Of a stretch of DNA of 64,000 nt, positions 8,966 through 17,525 are shown piece by piece. The notes below the pieces were generated by a model. The model made no database searches, was not told the origin of the DNA, and saw only the letters and a list, made by a program, of their open reading frames with translations. The position numbers were made by a program, and so were the translations under genes. The first letter of the stretch is position 1. Every line of letters begins with the position of its first letter. The stretch is from Marinobacterium halophilum. Lineage in GTDB: Bacteria; Pseudomonadota; Gammaproteobacteria; Pseudomonadales; Balneatricaceae. The stretch spans positions 53,316 to 117,315 of the forward strand of contig NZ_PYGI01000015.1 of NCBI RefSeq assembly GCF_003014615.1. The letters run 5' to 3'.

Positions 8966-9021
8966 AGCCACCTCTTTTATTATCTGTTCGGCTGAGACCA
9001 GCATCAGCCGCCATGACTCGA

Positions 9022-9082
9022 CTATTACAGGCCAACGCCCGGCTTTAAATCCGCCCAATGCAAGCTTTATCCACTGCCTGCA
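9022..9082 (-). promoter_or_regulatory. Candidate BenR/XylS-box promoter for catechol 2,3-dioxygenase 1
   Basis: Minus-strand TGCAGGCAGTGGATA (9068-9082) is a perfect TGCA-N6-GGNTA box, followed by TGCATTGGGCGGATT (9048-9062, one mismatch). The period is 20 rather than 21 bases. A -10-like TAATAG lies at 9022-9027, about 16 bases past a -35 that overlaps the proximal box. The architecture parallels the benA promoter. Confidence 0.65.
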
Positions 9083-9141
9083 GCCTGCAGCCTACTCAAC
9101 ATCAGCCTCGGCACGATTAATGCGGTGATTGAATAGTGCAT

Positions 9142-9204
9142 TGCAGTTTCTGGACACACGTCTGCACGCTGCGGCTATTGGTGCCGATCAGGGTTCTTTC
9201 TAAT
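9142..9204 (+). promoter_or_regulatory. Pm-like promoter with paired XylS/BenR boxes for the ABC transporter operon
   Basis: TGCAGTTTCTGGACA (9142-9156, one mismatch) and TGCACGCTGCGGCTA (9163-9177, exact) match TGCA-N6-GGNTA with the canonical 21-base period. The proximal box overlaps a -35 TATTGG (9176-9181) by two bases; a 17-base spacer leads to the -10 TCTAAT (9199-9204). This places the transporter under the same activator as benABCD. Confidence 0.78.
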
Positions 9205-9243
9205 CAGTGGACCATAACAATAAAACTCCACGAGAGGTCTCAC

Positions 9244-10416
9244 ATGCTCAAGTTCAACACGCTGCGCACCGCCGTAGCCGCAAGCCTGGCAACGCTTACT
9301 CTAAGTGCGCCAGTTCTTGCCAGCCAGGATTCAATAAAGGTAGGCGTTATGCTGCCATTCAGCGGTGTTTACGGTGCCCTGGGTGATGCCACCCGCAATG
9401 GCATGAAGATGGCGCTGCAGGAAAATGCAGCCCAGCTGCACGGCCGCAAGATTGAATATATCGAAATCGATACCGAAGCCCGCCCCGAACGCGCACCAGA
9501 AATCGCTTCTTCTTTGCTTAGCAACAGCGAAGCCGACTTTATTATTGGCCCGGTTCACTCCGGTGTCGCCATGGGCATGCTCAAGGTACTGCGCGGCAAG
9601 GATACGGTGATGATCGTGCCCAACGCCGGTGCCGGCCCAGTAACCGGTCCGCTGTGTTCACCAAACGTGTTCCGTACCTCGTTCTCCTCTTGGCAGCCGT
9701 CCTACCCCATGGGCAAAGTCGCGCTGGACAAAGGCTACAAGAAAGTGGTCACCATGAGCTGGAATTACGGCATGGGCAAGGAAAGCCTGGACGCCTTTGA
9801 AGAATCCTTTACCGCCGGCGGTGGTGAGGTGGTCAAGAAGATCCTGGTGCCCTTCCCGAAAACCGAATTCCAGGCATACCTGTCTGAAATTGCCTCCATC
9901 AACCCTGATGCGGTATTCGTATTCTTTGCCGGTGGCGGCGCGGTCAAGTTCGTCAAGGACTACGATGCGCTGGGCCTGAAAGGCAAGATTCCGCTGCTTG
10001 GCTCCGGCTTCCTCACCGAAGGCACCCTGGAAGCTCAGGGCAACTCTGCCGAAGGCATCCTCACCACGCTGCACTATGCAGATACGCTGGATAACGATCT
10101 GAACAATAAGTTCCGTGCATCCTACAAGGAACAGTTTGGCAAGTCCTCGGACATCTATGCGGTCCAGGGTTATGACACCGGCCTGATGATTGCCTCTGCG
10201 GTCAACGAATTGAAGGGCGACATCTCCGACCAAAAGGCGCTGATCAAGGCGCTGGAAACCACCACTGTAAACAGCCCGCGCGGTGACTTCACCTTCTCGG
10301 CCGCGCATAACCCGGTGCAGAACATCTATCTGCGAACCGTGGAAAACGGCGAAAACAAGGTGCTCGAGATTGCCTCGCCGGCACTGGCCGACCCGGGCCG
10401 CGGCTGCAAGCTCTGA
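9244..10416 (+). CDS. ABC transporter periplasmic substrate-binding protein (LivK/HAAT type), probable aromatic-acid binder
   Basis: A 390-residue type I periplasmic binding protein. ATG 9244 has GAGAGG before it and opens a signal peptide (LRTAVAASLATLTLSAPVLA, cleaved near ASQ). The mature part begins IKVGVMLPFSGVYG, as in amino-acid and aromatic-acid binders. It is the first gene of an operon with two permeases and two ATPases. Such LivK-type proteins bind branched-chain amino acids, amides or aromatic acids. The BenR-type promoter and the catabolic neighbours point to benzoate or a related acid (inference). The longer open frame from 9136 would skip the signal peptide and has no ribosome site. 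Confidence 0.88.
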   Translation: MLKFNTLRTAVAASLATLTLSAPVLASQDSIKVGVMLPFSGVYGALGDATRNGMKMALQENAAQLHGRKIEYIEIDTEARPERAPEIASSLLSNSEADFIIGPVHSGVAMGMLKVLRGKDTVMIVPNAGAGPVTGPLCSPNVFRTSFSSWQPSYPMGKVALDKGYKKVVTMSWNYGMGKESLDAFEESFTAGGGEVVKKILVPFPKTEFQAYLSEIASINPDAVFVFFAGGGAVKFVKDYDALGLKGKIPLLGSGFLTEGTLEAQGNSAEGILTTLHYADTLDNDLNNKFRASYKEQFGKSSDIYAVQGYDTGLMIASAVNELKGDISDQKALIKALETTTVNSPRGDFTFSAAHNPVQNIYLRTVENGENKVLEIASPALADPGRGCKL

Positions 10417-10423
10417 TCCTCTG

Positions 10424-10446
10424 TCGGGCAGGCAGAGTCTGCCCGA
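10424..10446 (+). promoter_or_regulatory. Intercistronic hairpin after the binding-protein gene
   Basis: TCGGGCAG and CTGCCCGA form a perfect 8-base stem with a 7-base loop, directly behind the binding-protein stop and without a T run. Such hairpins commonly protect the abundant binding-protein message and reduce read-through into the permease genes; that role is inferred here. Confidence 0.55.
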
Positions 10447-10481
10447 TCGTTTCCAACCAACTGATTTCACCGGGCTCTGTC

Positions 10482-11345
10482 ATGGACACGTCTCTTTTTC
10501 TTGTGCAGCTAATCAATGGCCTGCAGTACGGCCTGCTGCTGTTTTTGATCGCTTCGGGCCTGACGCTGGTGTTTGGCGTTATGGGCATCCTCAATTTGGC
10601 GCATGGCTCCATGTATATGGTCGGTGCCTACCTCGCCTGGTATTTCGTCGAACATACCGGCAGTTTCGCTCTCAGCGCCATCATTTCGGCGGTAATTGCG
10701 CTTATCATCGGTGTGGTCGTAGAGCGTACCCTGATTCGGCAGCTCTACCGGCGTAATCATCTCGACCAGGTGTTGTTGACCATCGGCATGATCTTCGTGT
10801 TCAACGCCCTGCAGAGCCTTCTGTGGGGCAATGATCCACTGGGCGTTGCCGTCCCTGCAGCGCTATCCAGTGCCGTGCCGCTGACCGATGTGCTCGAATA
10901 CCCGGTCTATCGTATTTTCGTTGCCCTGCTCTGCATTGCCATCGCAGTGGTGATGTACTTCATGATCAACAAGACCCGTCTGGGCATGCTGATCCGTGCC
11001 GGTGAATCCAACCGTGAGATGGTGGAGTGCCTGGGCATCGATATCCGCCAGCTCTATACCATCGTGTTTGCCATTGGTGTCATGTTGGCTGCTGTCGCAG
11101 GTGTAGTCGCAGCACCCATGTCGTCCATCGTACCCGGCATGGGTGAACACATCCTTATCACCTGCTTCGTGGTGGTGGTCATTGGTGGCATGGGCTCGAT
11201 CAAGGGCGCATTCGTGGCAGCGTTGCTGGTAGGGCTGGTGGATACATTCGCATCAGTTTTGGTGCCACAGATGTCGAGCATGATGATCTACATCGTCATG
11301 GCGTTCATCCTGCTGATCAAGCCTCAGGGTTTGTTCTCTTCCTGA
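10482..11345 (+). CDS. livH: Branched-chain-type ABC transporter permease, LivH
   Basis: Inner-membrane permease of 287 residues with about eight predicted helices. Family stretches are QLINGLQYGLLLFLIASGLT near the start, GILNLAHGSMYMVGAY (the LivH signature), and the cytoplasmic loop GESNREMVECLGIDI that contacts the ATPase. It pairs with the LivM-type permease downstream. ATG 10482; 15 bases separate it from the next gene. Confidence 0.9.
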   Translation: MDTSLFLVQLINGLQYGLLLFLIASGLTLVFGVMGILNLAHGSMYMVGAYLAWYFVEHTGSFALSAIISAVIALIIGVVVERTLIRQLYRRNHLDQVLLTIGMIFVFNALQSLLWGNDPLGVAVPAALSSAVPLTDVLEYPVYRIFVALLCIAIAVVMYFMINKTRLGMLIRAGESNREMVECLGIDIRQLYTIVFAIGVMLAAVAGVVAAPMSSIVPGMGEHILITCFVVVVIGGMGSIKGAFVAALLVGLVDTFASVLVPQMSSMMIYIVMAFILLIKPQGLFSS

Positions 11346-11360
11346 TTCGGAGTCCGTACC

Positions 11361-12323
11361 ATGCTGTTCAATAAACGTACCGAACGTTACTTTATCTGGG
11401 TGTTTTTCCCCCTGGCACTGTTGATGCCGCTGTTTCTGGCCGAGAACACATTCTTTGTCAGCAAACTGACCAGCGTTATGATCTTTGCCCTTTTTGTCAT
11501 GTCGCTGGACTACCTGGTCGGCCGCTGCGGCTTGATTACGCTTGGCCACGCCATGTTCTATGGCCTCGGGGGGTATCTGTTCTGGATGATCGCTCCCGAA
11601 TACGAGGCGGTAAACTTTTGGGTCTATACCTTTTACATCTGCACAATTGCTGCAGCTGTCGCACTAGTGATCGGCTTTCTGGTGCTGAGAACCAGCGGTA
11701 TCTACATGATCATGATTACCCTGGCGTTCGCGCAGATGGCCTTTTACTTCTTCTCCGACTCAATCGAGTTCGGAGGTAACGACGGTCTGTTCATTTACGT
11801 AAAGCCTGAAACCAGCATCTTTGGCCTTAGCTTTTTCGATCTGGATAATCCGATCCATTTCTACTACCTGTGTCTGTTGTCACTGTTCAATACGCTAGTG
11901 TTCTTCCGCGTATTGATTCGCTCCCGTTTCGGACGCGTAGTGGATGCCATCAACGAAAACCCCGGCCGCACCACTGCTCTGGGCTACAACATATTCATGT
12001 ACCGCCTGATGAGTTATGTCATCGCCTCGGCACTGGGTGCTTACGCCGGCTACCTGTTCACCCTGCAGTATGGCTTCGTCAACCCGTCGATGATGGCTTG
12101 GACCACCTCCGGCTCGGCACTGGTGATGTCGATTCTCGGCGGCATGGGCTCCATATACGGCGCCATTCTGGGCACCTTCGCTTATGAAGGACTGCACTAC
12201 CTGCTCGAGCACCTAACCGAATACTGGATGCTGTTCATGGGCATCCTGATTATCGCCATGGTGATGATCTTCAAAAACGGCATCGCCGGATATATGGAGA
12301 AACTGCTGGAGAAACGCATATGA
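11361..12323 (+). CDS. livM: Branched-chain-type ABC transporter permease, LivM
   Basis: Second permease of the importer, 320 residues and about nine to ten hydrophobic helices. The LivM hallmark LVGRCGLITLGHAMFYGLGG and the EAA-like loop INENPGRTTALGYNIF are present. Its stop overlaps the ATG of the LivG gene by four bases (ATGA), so the two are translationally coupled. Confidence 0.9.
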   Translation: MLFNKRTERYFIWVFFPLALLMPLFLAENTFFVSKLTSVMIFALFVMSLDYLVGRCGLITLGHAMFYGLGGYLFWMIAPEYEAVNFWVYTFYICTIAAAVALVIGFLVLRTSGIYMIMITLAFAQMAFYFFSDSIEFGGNDGLFIYVKPETSIFGLSFFDLDNPIHFYYLCLLSLFNTLVFFRVLIRSRFGRVVDAINENPGRTTALGYNIFMYRLMSYVIASALGAYAGYLFTLQYGFVNPSMMAWTTSGSALVMSILGGMGSIYGAILGTFAYEGLHYLLEHLTEYWMLFMGILIIAMVMIFKNGIAGYMEKLLEKRI

Positions 12324-13099
12324 ACACCCAAGTATCACTGGATCTGGATGTCATGCTGGAAACCCAAGGGCTGTGCAAATACTGGGGAGGACTCAAGGCG
12401 CTGGATAACATTTCGCTGCAGTTCTACGACAAACAACTGCACGGCATTGTCGGCCCCAACGGCGCCGGCAAAAGCACCCTACTGAACATGCTCTGCGGCC
12501 ATTACAAGCCGACTCAGGGCAGCATTCTGCACAAGGGTGCGGCCATCGAGGCGATCAAGTCATACGCCTTTGCTCGACGGGGCATCGGTCGCAGTTTTCA
12601 GAAGACCAACATTTATCCGGGCGCCACCTGCCTGGAAAACTGCTGCGTTGCGGTACAGCGGCGCATGGGCGGCAATTTTAATTTCCTGCGCTCGCGCTAC
12701 ACCCAGAAAGTGCTTGATGAGATCGCCACCGAAGCCCTGGAAAAAGTGGGGCTGGGCCATCGCCGTAACGAGGTCGCCTCACACATCAGTTACGGCGAAC
12801 AGCGCCAGCTGGAGATCGCCATGGTACTGGCCACCTCGCCGGAGGTGTTGCTGCTGGATGAACCCATGGCCGGTATGGGCCACGAAGAGTCTCAGCTGAT
12901 CATCGAGTTGCTGAAAAAACTCAGACGGGAGTACTGCATCGTGCTGGTGGAACACGACATGGACGCGGTATTCGAGTTGTCCGACCAGTTGACGGTCATG
13001 GTTGACGGCCAACACCTGACCACTGGTAGCGTGGATCGGGTGCGTGACGATCCACGGGTAAAAGAGGCCTATCTGGGGCAAGGCGACGAGGTATTCTGA
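12320..13099 (+). CDS. livG: ABC transporter ATPase, LivG
   Basis: Cytoplasmic nucleotide-binding subunit, 259 residues. Walker A GPNGAGKST, a signature loop in the form ISYGEQRQLEIAM, Walker B LLLDEPMAGM and the switch histidine in LVEHDMD are all present. Together with LivF it powers the importer. The signature is SYGEQ rather than LSGGQ, which is usual for this subfamily. Confidence 0.92.
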   Translation: MNTQVSLDLDVMLETQGLCKYWGGLKALDNISLQFYDKQLHGIVGPNGAGKSTLLNMLCGHYKPTQGSILHKGAAIEAIKSYAFARRGIGRSFQKTNIYPGATCLENCCVAVQRRMGGNFNFLRSRYTQKVLDEIATEALEKVGLGHRRNEVASHISYGEQRQLEIAMVLATSPEVLLLDEPMAGMGHEESQLIIELLKKLRREYCIVLVEHDMDAVFELSDQLTVMVDGQHLTTGSVDRVRDDPRVKEAYLGQGDEVF

Positions 13100-13101
13100 C
13101 A

Positions 13102-13812
13102 ATGACGAAACTGCTAGAAGTAAAAGGCCTGCATACCTACTACGACGAGAGCCACATTCTGCACGGGGTCAGCTTTGCCATCGAGCCCGGCCAGGCGGTC
13201 AGCCTGATGGGGCGCAACGGCATGGGTAAGACCACCACGCTGAAATCGATCCTCGGCCTGGTACCCCCGCGCAGTGGTCATGTGATTTTTCAGGGGGAAG
13301 AGATCAGCCACCTGCCCACCTGGCAGCGCATGCGCAAGGATATCGCCTATGTGCCGGAAGGCCGCGGCATGTTCCACAACCTGACCGTGCGCGAGCACCT
13401 GGAGATGGCCGCACGGCCGAACCAGAAAGGTGAACAGAACTGGACTGTCGAGCGGGTGCTGGACACCTTTCCCCGCCTGCAGGAACGTCTGACCAACCTG
13501 GGCACTCAGCTCTCCGGTGGTGAACAACAGATGCTCGCCATCGGTCGGGCGCTGGTGACCAATCCCGACCTGCTGATTCTGGATGAGGCCACTGAAGGTC
13601 TGGCACCGCTGATCCGCAAGGAGATCTGGGACGTGGTGAGGAGCATCAAGGAAAGCGGCATTTCCACCTTGATCGTGGACAAGAACATTCAGGTACTCAA
13701 GGACCTGTGTGACCAGCATATCGTGCTGGTGAAGGGACAGGTAGTGTTCAGCGCCGGGTCCAGTCAGCTGATGCAGAGCCTTGATGAAGTCGAGTCCTAT
13801 CTCGGCGTCTGA
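13102..13812 (+). CDS. livF: ABC transporter ATPase, LivF
   Basis: Second ATPase of the importer, 236 residues, starting three bases after the LivG stop. It has Walker A GRNGMGKTT, signature LSGGEQQMLAIGRAL and Walker B LLILDEATEGL. The switch region reads LIVDKNIQ, so the usual His is replaced by Lys-Asn in DKN; LivF-type subunits often diverge here. It is the last gene of the transporter operon; the IclR gene starts 118 bases later. Confidence 0.92.
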   Translation: MTKLLEVKGLHTYYDESHILHGVSFAIEPGQAVSLMGRNGMGKTTTLKSILGLVPPRSGHVIFQGEEISHLPTWQRMRKDIAYVPEGRGMFHNLTVREHLEMAARPNQKGEQNWTVERVLDTFPRLQERLTNLGTQLSGGEQQMLAIGRALVTNPDLLILDEATEGLAPLIRKEIWDVVRSIKESGISTLIVDKNIQVLKDLCDQHIVLVKGQVVFSAGSSQLMQSLDEVESYLGV

Positions 13813-13867
13813 GGTCATGACAGCGAGTCAACAGGCCCTCTTGCACCGTTCTGGACGCAAGGCAGTT

Positions 13868-13899
13868 GGGGATTCCGCCATGGAATTGGTAGAATCCCC
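13868..13899. promoter_or_regulatory. Nested palindrome upstream of the IclR gene (possible operator)
   Basis: GGGGATTC (13868-13875) and GAATCCCC (13892-13899) form a perfect outer repeat. Inside it ATTCC-GCCAT-GGAAT (13872-13886) is a perfect 15-base palindrome of the size bound by IclR dimers. It sits 32-63 bases before the IclR start, which suits autoregulation. Binding is inferred from position and symmetry only. Confidence 0.4.
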
Positions 13900-13930
13900 C
13901 ACTTTCGGCGCCATTAACGGATACCCTCAG

Positions 13931-14749
13931 ATGTCTGACCAGACAGAGAAAACGCCTGATAGCCAGCGTCAGGGCATAGGCTCCCTGGAAATCGGCCTGC
14001 GCATCCTCAATACCTTGGCCGAGTCCCCCCGGCCACTGACATTGAAAAACCTGTCTGATCGTCTTGAGCTGTCACCCAGCCGGCTGCATAAGTACATGGT
14101 CAGTCTGATGCGCATGGACTATATCAACCAGGACAACCATAGCTATGTGTTGGGTACTTCCAGCCTGATGCTGGGCGTCGCGGCGCTCAAGCGGATCGAC
14201 CCCATCCAGCAGGCATTCAAGGCCGTTGAACAGCTCAATGCGGACAGCGATAGGACCGTATCTGTCACGGTATGGAACGGCCAAGCCCCGCTGGTGATCA
14301 AGTGGCTTGATGCCAGCCAGCCGGTGGCACTGAACGTGCGCCTGGGCATGGAGCTGTCACCCTTCTTTTCCGTCTCTGGCCGCATCTTTCTTGCCAACCT
14401 GCCGGTAGTTCGCCGTGAACAGATTCTGGATCACTTCTACCGCCATCCGCCGGCGTTGCCCCGTCACCGGGGCAAAACTCTGGACCGACAGGGGTTCAGC
14501 GCCCATCTGGAGCAAATACGGCAGGATAATCAGTGCAGTTTCTACGGCGATTTTCTGCCCGATATCAACGTGGTGGCCAGCGCCATCTATGATATCAACG
14601 GCAACATTTCCTCCGTGATCAGCCTGATGGGAATGAATGGTGATACGGATGTGAGTCCAGGCAGCCGTTACAACGAAATGGTACTGGCCTGCACCCGGCA
14701 GGTCACCGGGGCGATCTGCGGCATCAACCACAAGCCGGACCTGATCTGA
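13931..14749 (+). CDS. IclR-family transcriptional regulator
   Basis: A 272-residue regulator: an N-terminal winged helix (IGSLEIGLRILNTLAE, LTLKNLSDRLELSPSRLHKYMVSL) followed by an IclR effector domain (FFSVSGRIFLANLP, VASAIYDINGNISSVISLMG). The frame is open back to 13781, but ATG 13931 (MSDQTEK) gives the usual IclR N terminus; the extra 50 residues look non-coding. Many IclR proteins control aromatic catabolism (PobR, PcaR). Its place between the transporter and the BenR-type gene suggests control of one of these operons, but the target is not shown. Confidence 0.88.
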   Translation: MSDQTEKTPDSQRQGIGSLEIGLRILNTLAESPRPLTLKNLSDRLELSPSRLHKYMVSLMRMDYINQDNHSYVLGTSSLMLGVAALKRIDPIQQAFKAVEQLNADSDRTVSVTVWNGQAPLVIKWLDASQPVALNVRLGMELSPFFSVSGRIFLANLPVVRREQILDHFYRHPPALPRHRGKTLDRQGFSAHLEQIRQDNQCSFYGDFLPDINVVASAIYDINGNISSVISLMGMNGDTDVSPGSRYNEMVLACTRQVTGAICGINHKPDLI

Positions 14750-14782
14750 AGAAACAGGCGGTCCGGCAGCTCATCAATGGGT

Positions 14783-14808
14783 AAAAGCGCTCGAGACTCA
14801 GCGCTTTT
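14783..14808. terminator. Bidirectional terminator between convergent iclR-type and benR-type genes
   Basis: Perfect 9-base inverted repeat AAAAGCGCT / AGCGCTTTT with an 8-base loop. It serves the plus-strand IclR gene and, on the other strand, overlaps the stop codon of the AraC-type gene at 14798. Confidence 0.6.
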
Positions 14809-15763
14809 GGCGCAGGGTTTCGGAGGGGAGTTCGCCGAACATTTTACGATAGTCCGATGAGAAGCGACCCAAATGGGTAAAGCCGTAGTCCAGTGCCACT
14901 TCGGTGACATTGCGAATACCGCTGTTGTGACGCAGATCTTCACGCAGGCTCTTAAGTTTGGATTGTTTGATGAACAGCTTGGGAGTGACGTTGAAGTATT
15001 TGGCAAACAGATTGTAGACGGTACGGACACTGACATTCCCTATCTGTGCCAGCTCTTCAACGCACAGATCATCACGCACATGGGCTTCAATATAGGCAAG
15101 CAGTTGGGTGAAGCTGCGGTCATTGATGGTGCAATCATTGCCACTGCCCAGGTTGCTGTCGAACTGCTGTAACAGCTTTCGAATCAGAATATCGCGATAG
15201 GGCAACTGCAGGTGGCTCAGGTCCAACTCGCTCTCATTGGCCTCCAGCAACAGCGCATCCAGCAGGCGCATAAAGCAGAGTGACTGCTCCAGTTCGATCA
15301 CCTTGCGCTCGAAGCGGATACCGGCTCTGGGCACTCGCCCGGCCTGCTCCAGACAGGCTTCTCGCACCAGCTCCTCGGGCACTTTGACGATAACCTTTTC
15401 ACAATCGCCGGAATAGGCCAGGTCCATCTGTTCACCGGGGTTCATCATCAGCGCTTGGCCACGACGCAACAGCAGGCGCTGGTCGCGAAAATGCCAGCGG
15501 CATTCGCCCTGGGTGACCACCTGAAAGTGATAAATCCCCTGCAGTTCAGGGCATCGTACCTGAACATCATCACCATAACTTATGGACGACAGGCCTATGC
15601 CGGCAAAATTGCGGTAACGCAACCGCGAGGAGGGACGACGGCTGAGATTAAGATCACTGAATTCCAGTCTGTGCTGACCCACATGCTGATTGACATAGTC
15701 TGACACTTCGAGCGGGTGTGCGTGGTCAAAAACCACCGCGTTACTGAGCACGTTGGAGAACAT
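14798..15763 (-). CDS. benR: AraC/XylS-family activator, BenR/XylS type
   Basis: Regulator of 321 residues, the same length as XylS. Shared landmarks are VSDYVNQHVGQH near the N terminus, ISYGDDVQV, YSGDCEKVIVKVP, and a C-terminal pair of helix-turn-helix motifs ending VALDYGFTHLGRFSSDYR and FGELPSETLRQ. XylS and BenR bind benzoates and activate Pm-type promoters. Three Pm-like promoters with paired TGCA-N6-GGNTA boxes occur in this window, so they are its expected targets. The frame can also start with GTG at 15772; I chose ATG 15763 because it gives the family length. It lies downstream of a LysR gene on the same strand. Confidence 0.88.
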   Translation of the reverse strand: MFSNVLSNAVVFDHAHPLEVSDYVNQHVGQHRLEFSDLNLSRRPSSRLRYRNFAGIGLSSISYGDDVQVRCPELQGIYHFQVVTQGECRWHFRDQRLLLRRGQALMMNPGEQMDLAYSGDCEKVIVKVPEELVREACLEQAGRVPRAGIRFERKVIELEQSLCFMRLLDALLLEANESELDLSHLQLPYRDILIRKLLQQFDSNLGSGNDCTINDRSFTQLLAYIEAHVRDDLCVEELAQIGNVSVRTVYNLFAKYFNVTPKLFIKQSKLKSLREDLRHNSGIRNVTEVALDYGFTHLGRFSSDYRKMFGELPSETLRQKR

Positions 15764-15855
15764 CGGCTGCACCGTTTGCTTGTAATTATTGTTAACGGCT
15801 TAATTATAGGTAAACACTCATTGGATGCAATGGCTACTTTTTGCCTATTGCTCCG

Positions 15856-16746
15856 TCAAACGCTACCCGGATTCTGCTGCACCTTCTCCATTACAAACTC
15901 GATTAGCGCTCGCGTCTTGGCTGGCAGACTTTCACGATGTGGATACAGCATGTGCATGGTTCGTCCTTCCATCGACCAGTCAGACAACAGCTGGACCAGC
16001 TCACCCCGCGCCAGCTCGTCTGCAACAACATAACGGGGTAGGCAACAAGCCCCCAGTCCCCGCTTAACGGCATCCACCGCAAAACGAATCTCGTCGGTGC
16101 GCAGATGGGCATGAGGCGTGAACGTCACAGCATGGCCGTCAGAGTCTTGAAAACGCCAAAAAGCTGAACGCTTAAGCACCACCAGTGGCAACTCAGCCAG
16201 CCCTTCGGGCTGCTGCGGCTGCGGATGCCGGTTAAGCAGTTCCGGCGTAGCTACCACTACCATTTCGGTTTCCATCAGTGGCCGCGAAATCCAATCGTTC
16301 AGCGTCACTTTGCCCAAACGAAAAGCGATATCGATGCTGTTTTTGACCAGGTCCACGTTCTGGTTACTCAGGAACATCTCCACACTAACTCGTGGGTTGA
16401 TTTCCATGAATTCAAACACCCACTCCTTGACGTAGTGATGGCCCAATGTCAGTGGCGCGGTCACCTTAATATCGCCAGAGAGAGAAGACAGCTCGCTGTT
16501 TACGTCTTCCGAGCGCATCTCCAGTTCGGTCATCACCGGTGACAGACTACTGAAGAAACGCTGACCAGACTCGGTCAGGCCGAATTTTTTCGAACTGCGA
16601 TGCACAAGCTTGTACCCCAACTGCTGCTCGAATGCCTGCAGACGACGGGACAAGGTTGAGGTTGGAATGTCCAAATAGCGGGCCGCCGACACCAGGCTGC
16701 CCTTTTCGACCACCTTGATAAAGTAGTAAAGATCCTGATAGTTCAT
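15856..16746 (-). CDS. LysR-family transcriptional regulator
   Basis: A 296-residue LysR protein of the AaeR/DsdC-like LTTR class. The N-terminal helix-turn-helix is YYFIKVVEKGSLVSAARYLD with PTSTLSRRLQAFEQQLG; the effector domain follows from GDIKVTAPLTLG. ATG 16746 (MNYQDLYYF) is chosen over the longer frame from 16839, which extends into the divergent promoter. It is transcribed away from the ABM-domain gene with a roughly 160-base shared region, so that gene is a natural target (inference). Confidence 0.88.
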   Translation of the reverse strand: MNYQDLYYFIKVVEKGSLVSAARYLDIPTSTLSRRLQAFEQQLGYKLVHRSSKKFGLTESGQRFFSSLSPVMTELEMRSEDVNSELSSLSGDIKVTAPLTLGHHYVKEWVFEFMEINPRVSVEMFLSNQNVDLVKNSIDIAFRLGKVTLNDWISRPLMETEMVVVATPELLNRHPQPQQPEGLAELPLVVLKRSAFWRFQDSDGHAVTFTPHAHLRTDEIRFAVDAVKRGLGACCLPRYVVADELARGELVQLLSDWSMEGRTMHMLYPHRESLPAKTRALIEFVMEKVQQNPGSV

Positions 16747-16910
16747 GTTGTTATTCTCAAAAATGAAATCACGCCTTCCCGTGTATCCGGTAGATAAATA
16801 TCCCCACCGACCTATATTGGTCAACCATAACACGGACATTTCAGCTAATGCCCAACCGGCCGTTACCGATCTGCACCGTCCATCTTACCAATACTGCCAG
16901 AGTCTTCATG

Positions 16911-17498
16911 ATGCCAGAAACAGAATCTACACGTCCGGGAGAGGGCACTATCACGGTGGTTATTTCACGCCGCGTGATCAAGGGTCAGGAAGCCCGGTTC
17001 GAGCAATTGAGCAGTGAAATGACCTGCCGAGCTTCTCACTACCCGGGGTACCTAGGTGCCGATCTGTTTCGTCCCGCCAACCCGAACGACCCTGAATATC
17101 GCATCATATTCAAGTTTGCCGACGAACAGAGCCTGGATGCCTGGCAGCAGTCTGTTGAACGTACCGAACTGTTGGAGCAGATTGAACCCTTGCTAGTCAT
17201 GCCCAGTAAGGTCGAGACCATGTCCGGCATCATCAACTGGTTTACCCTGCCCGGGCACAATCCGGTCAAGCCGCCCCCCAAATACAAAATGACGATTGTC
17301 AGCTGGCTAGCACTCTACCCTACGGTCACACTGATCTTCTTCCTGTTCGGAGAACAATTGGCACAGATACCACTACTGATCCGAACGTTTCTAGTGACCG
17401 CCGTGGTGATGGTCGCCATGTCCTATTTATTGATGCCGCGTTTCACGCGATGGTTTGCCTTTTGGTTGTTTCCCAAGCGGGAACAGGGCGAACGTTAA
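16911..17498 (+). CDS. ABM-domain (antibiotic biosynthesis monooxygenase-like) membrane protein
   Basis: About 195 residues. The N-terminal part (ITVVISRRVIKGQEARFEQL, then YPGYLGADLFRP and YRIIFKFADEQSLDAW) is a ferredoxin-like ABM domain as in quinol or heme monooxygenases. The C-terminal part has two hydrophobic helices (WLALYPTVTLIFFLFG and LLIRTFLVTAVVMVAMSYLL) and ends in a basic tail, so it is membrane-anchored. COG3224-type proteins have this layout; their substrate is unknown. ATG pairs occur at 16908/16911; the start is uncertain. It is divergent from the LysR gene and is followed 27 bases later by a luciferase-like monooxygenase. Confidence 0.75.
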   Translation: MPETESTRPGEGTITVVISRRVIKGQEARFEQLSSEMTCRASHYPGYLGADLFRPANPNDPEYRIIFKFADEQSLDAWQQSVERTELLEQIEPLLVMPSKVETMSGIINWFTLPGHNPVKPPPKYKMTIVSWLALYPTVTLIFFLFGEQLAQIPLLIRTFLVTAVVMVAMSYLLMPRFTRWFAFWLFPKREQGER

Positions 17499-17525
17499 GC
17501 CGAGCCTACGAATTCAGGAACCCTC

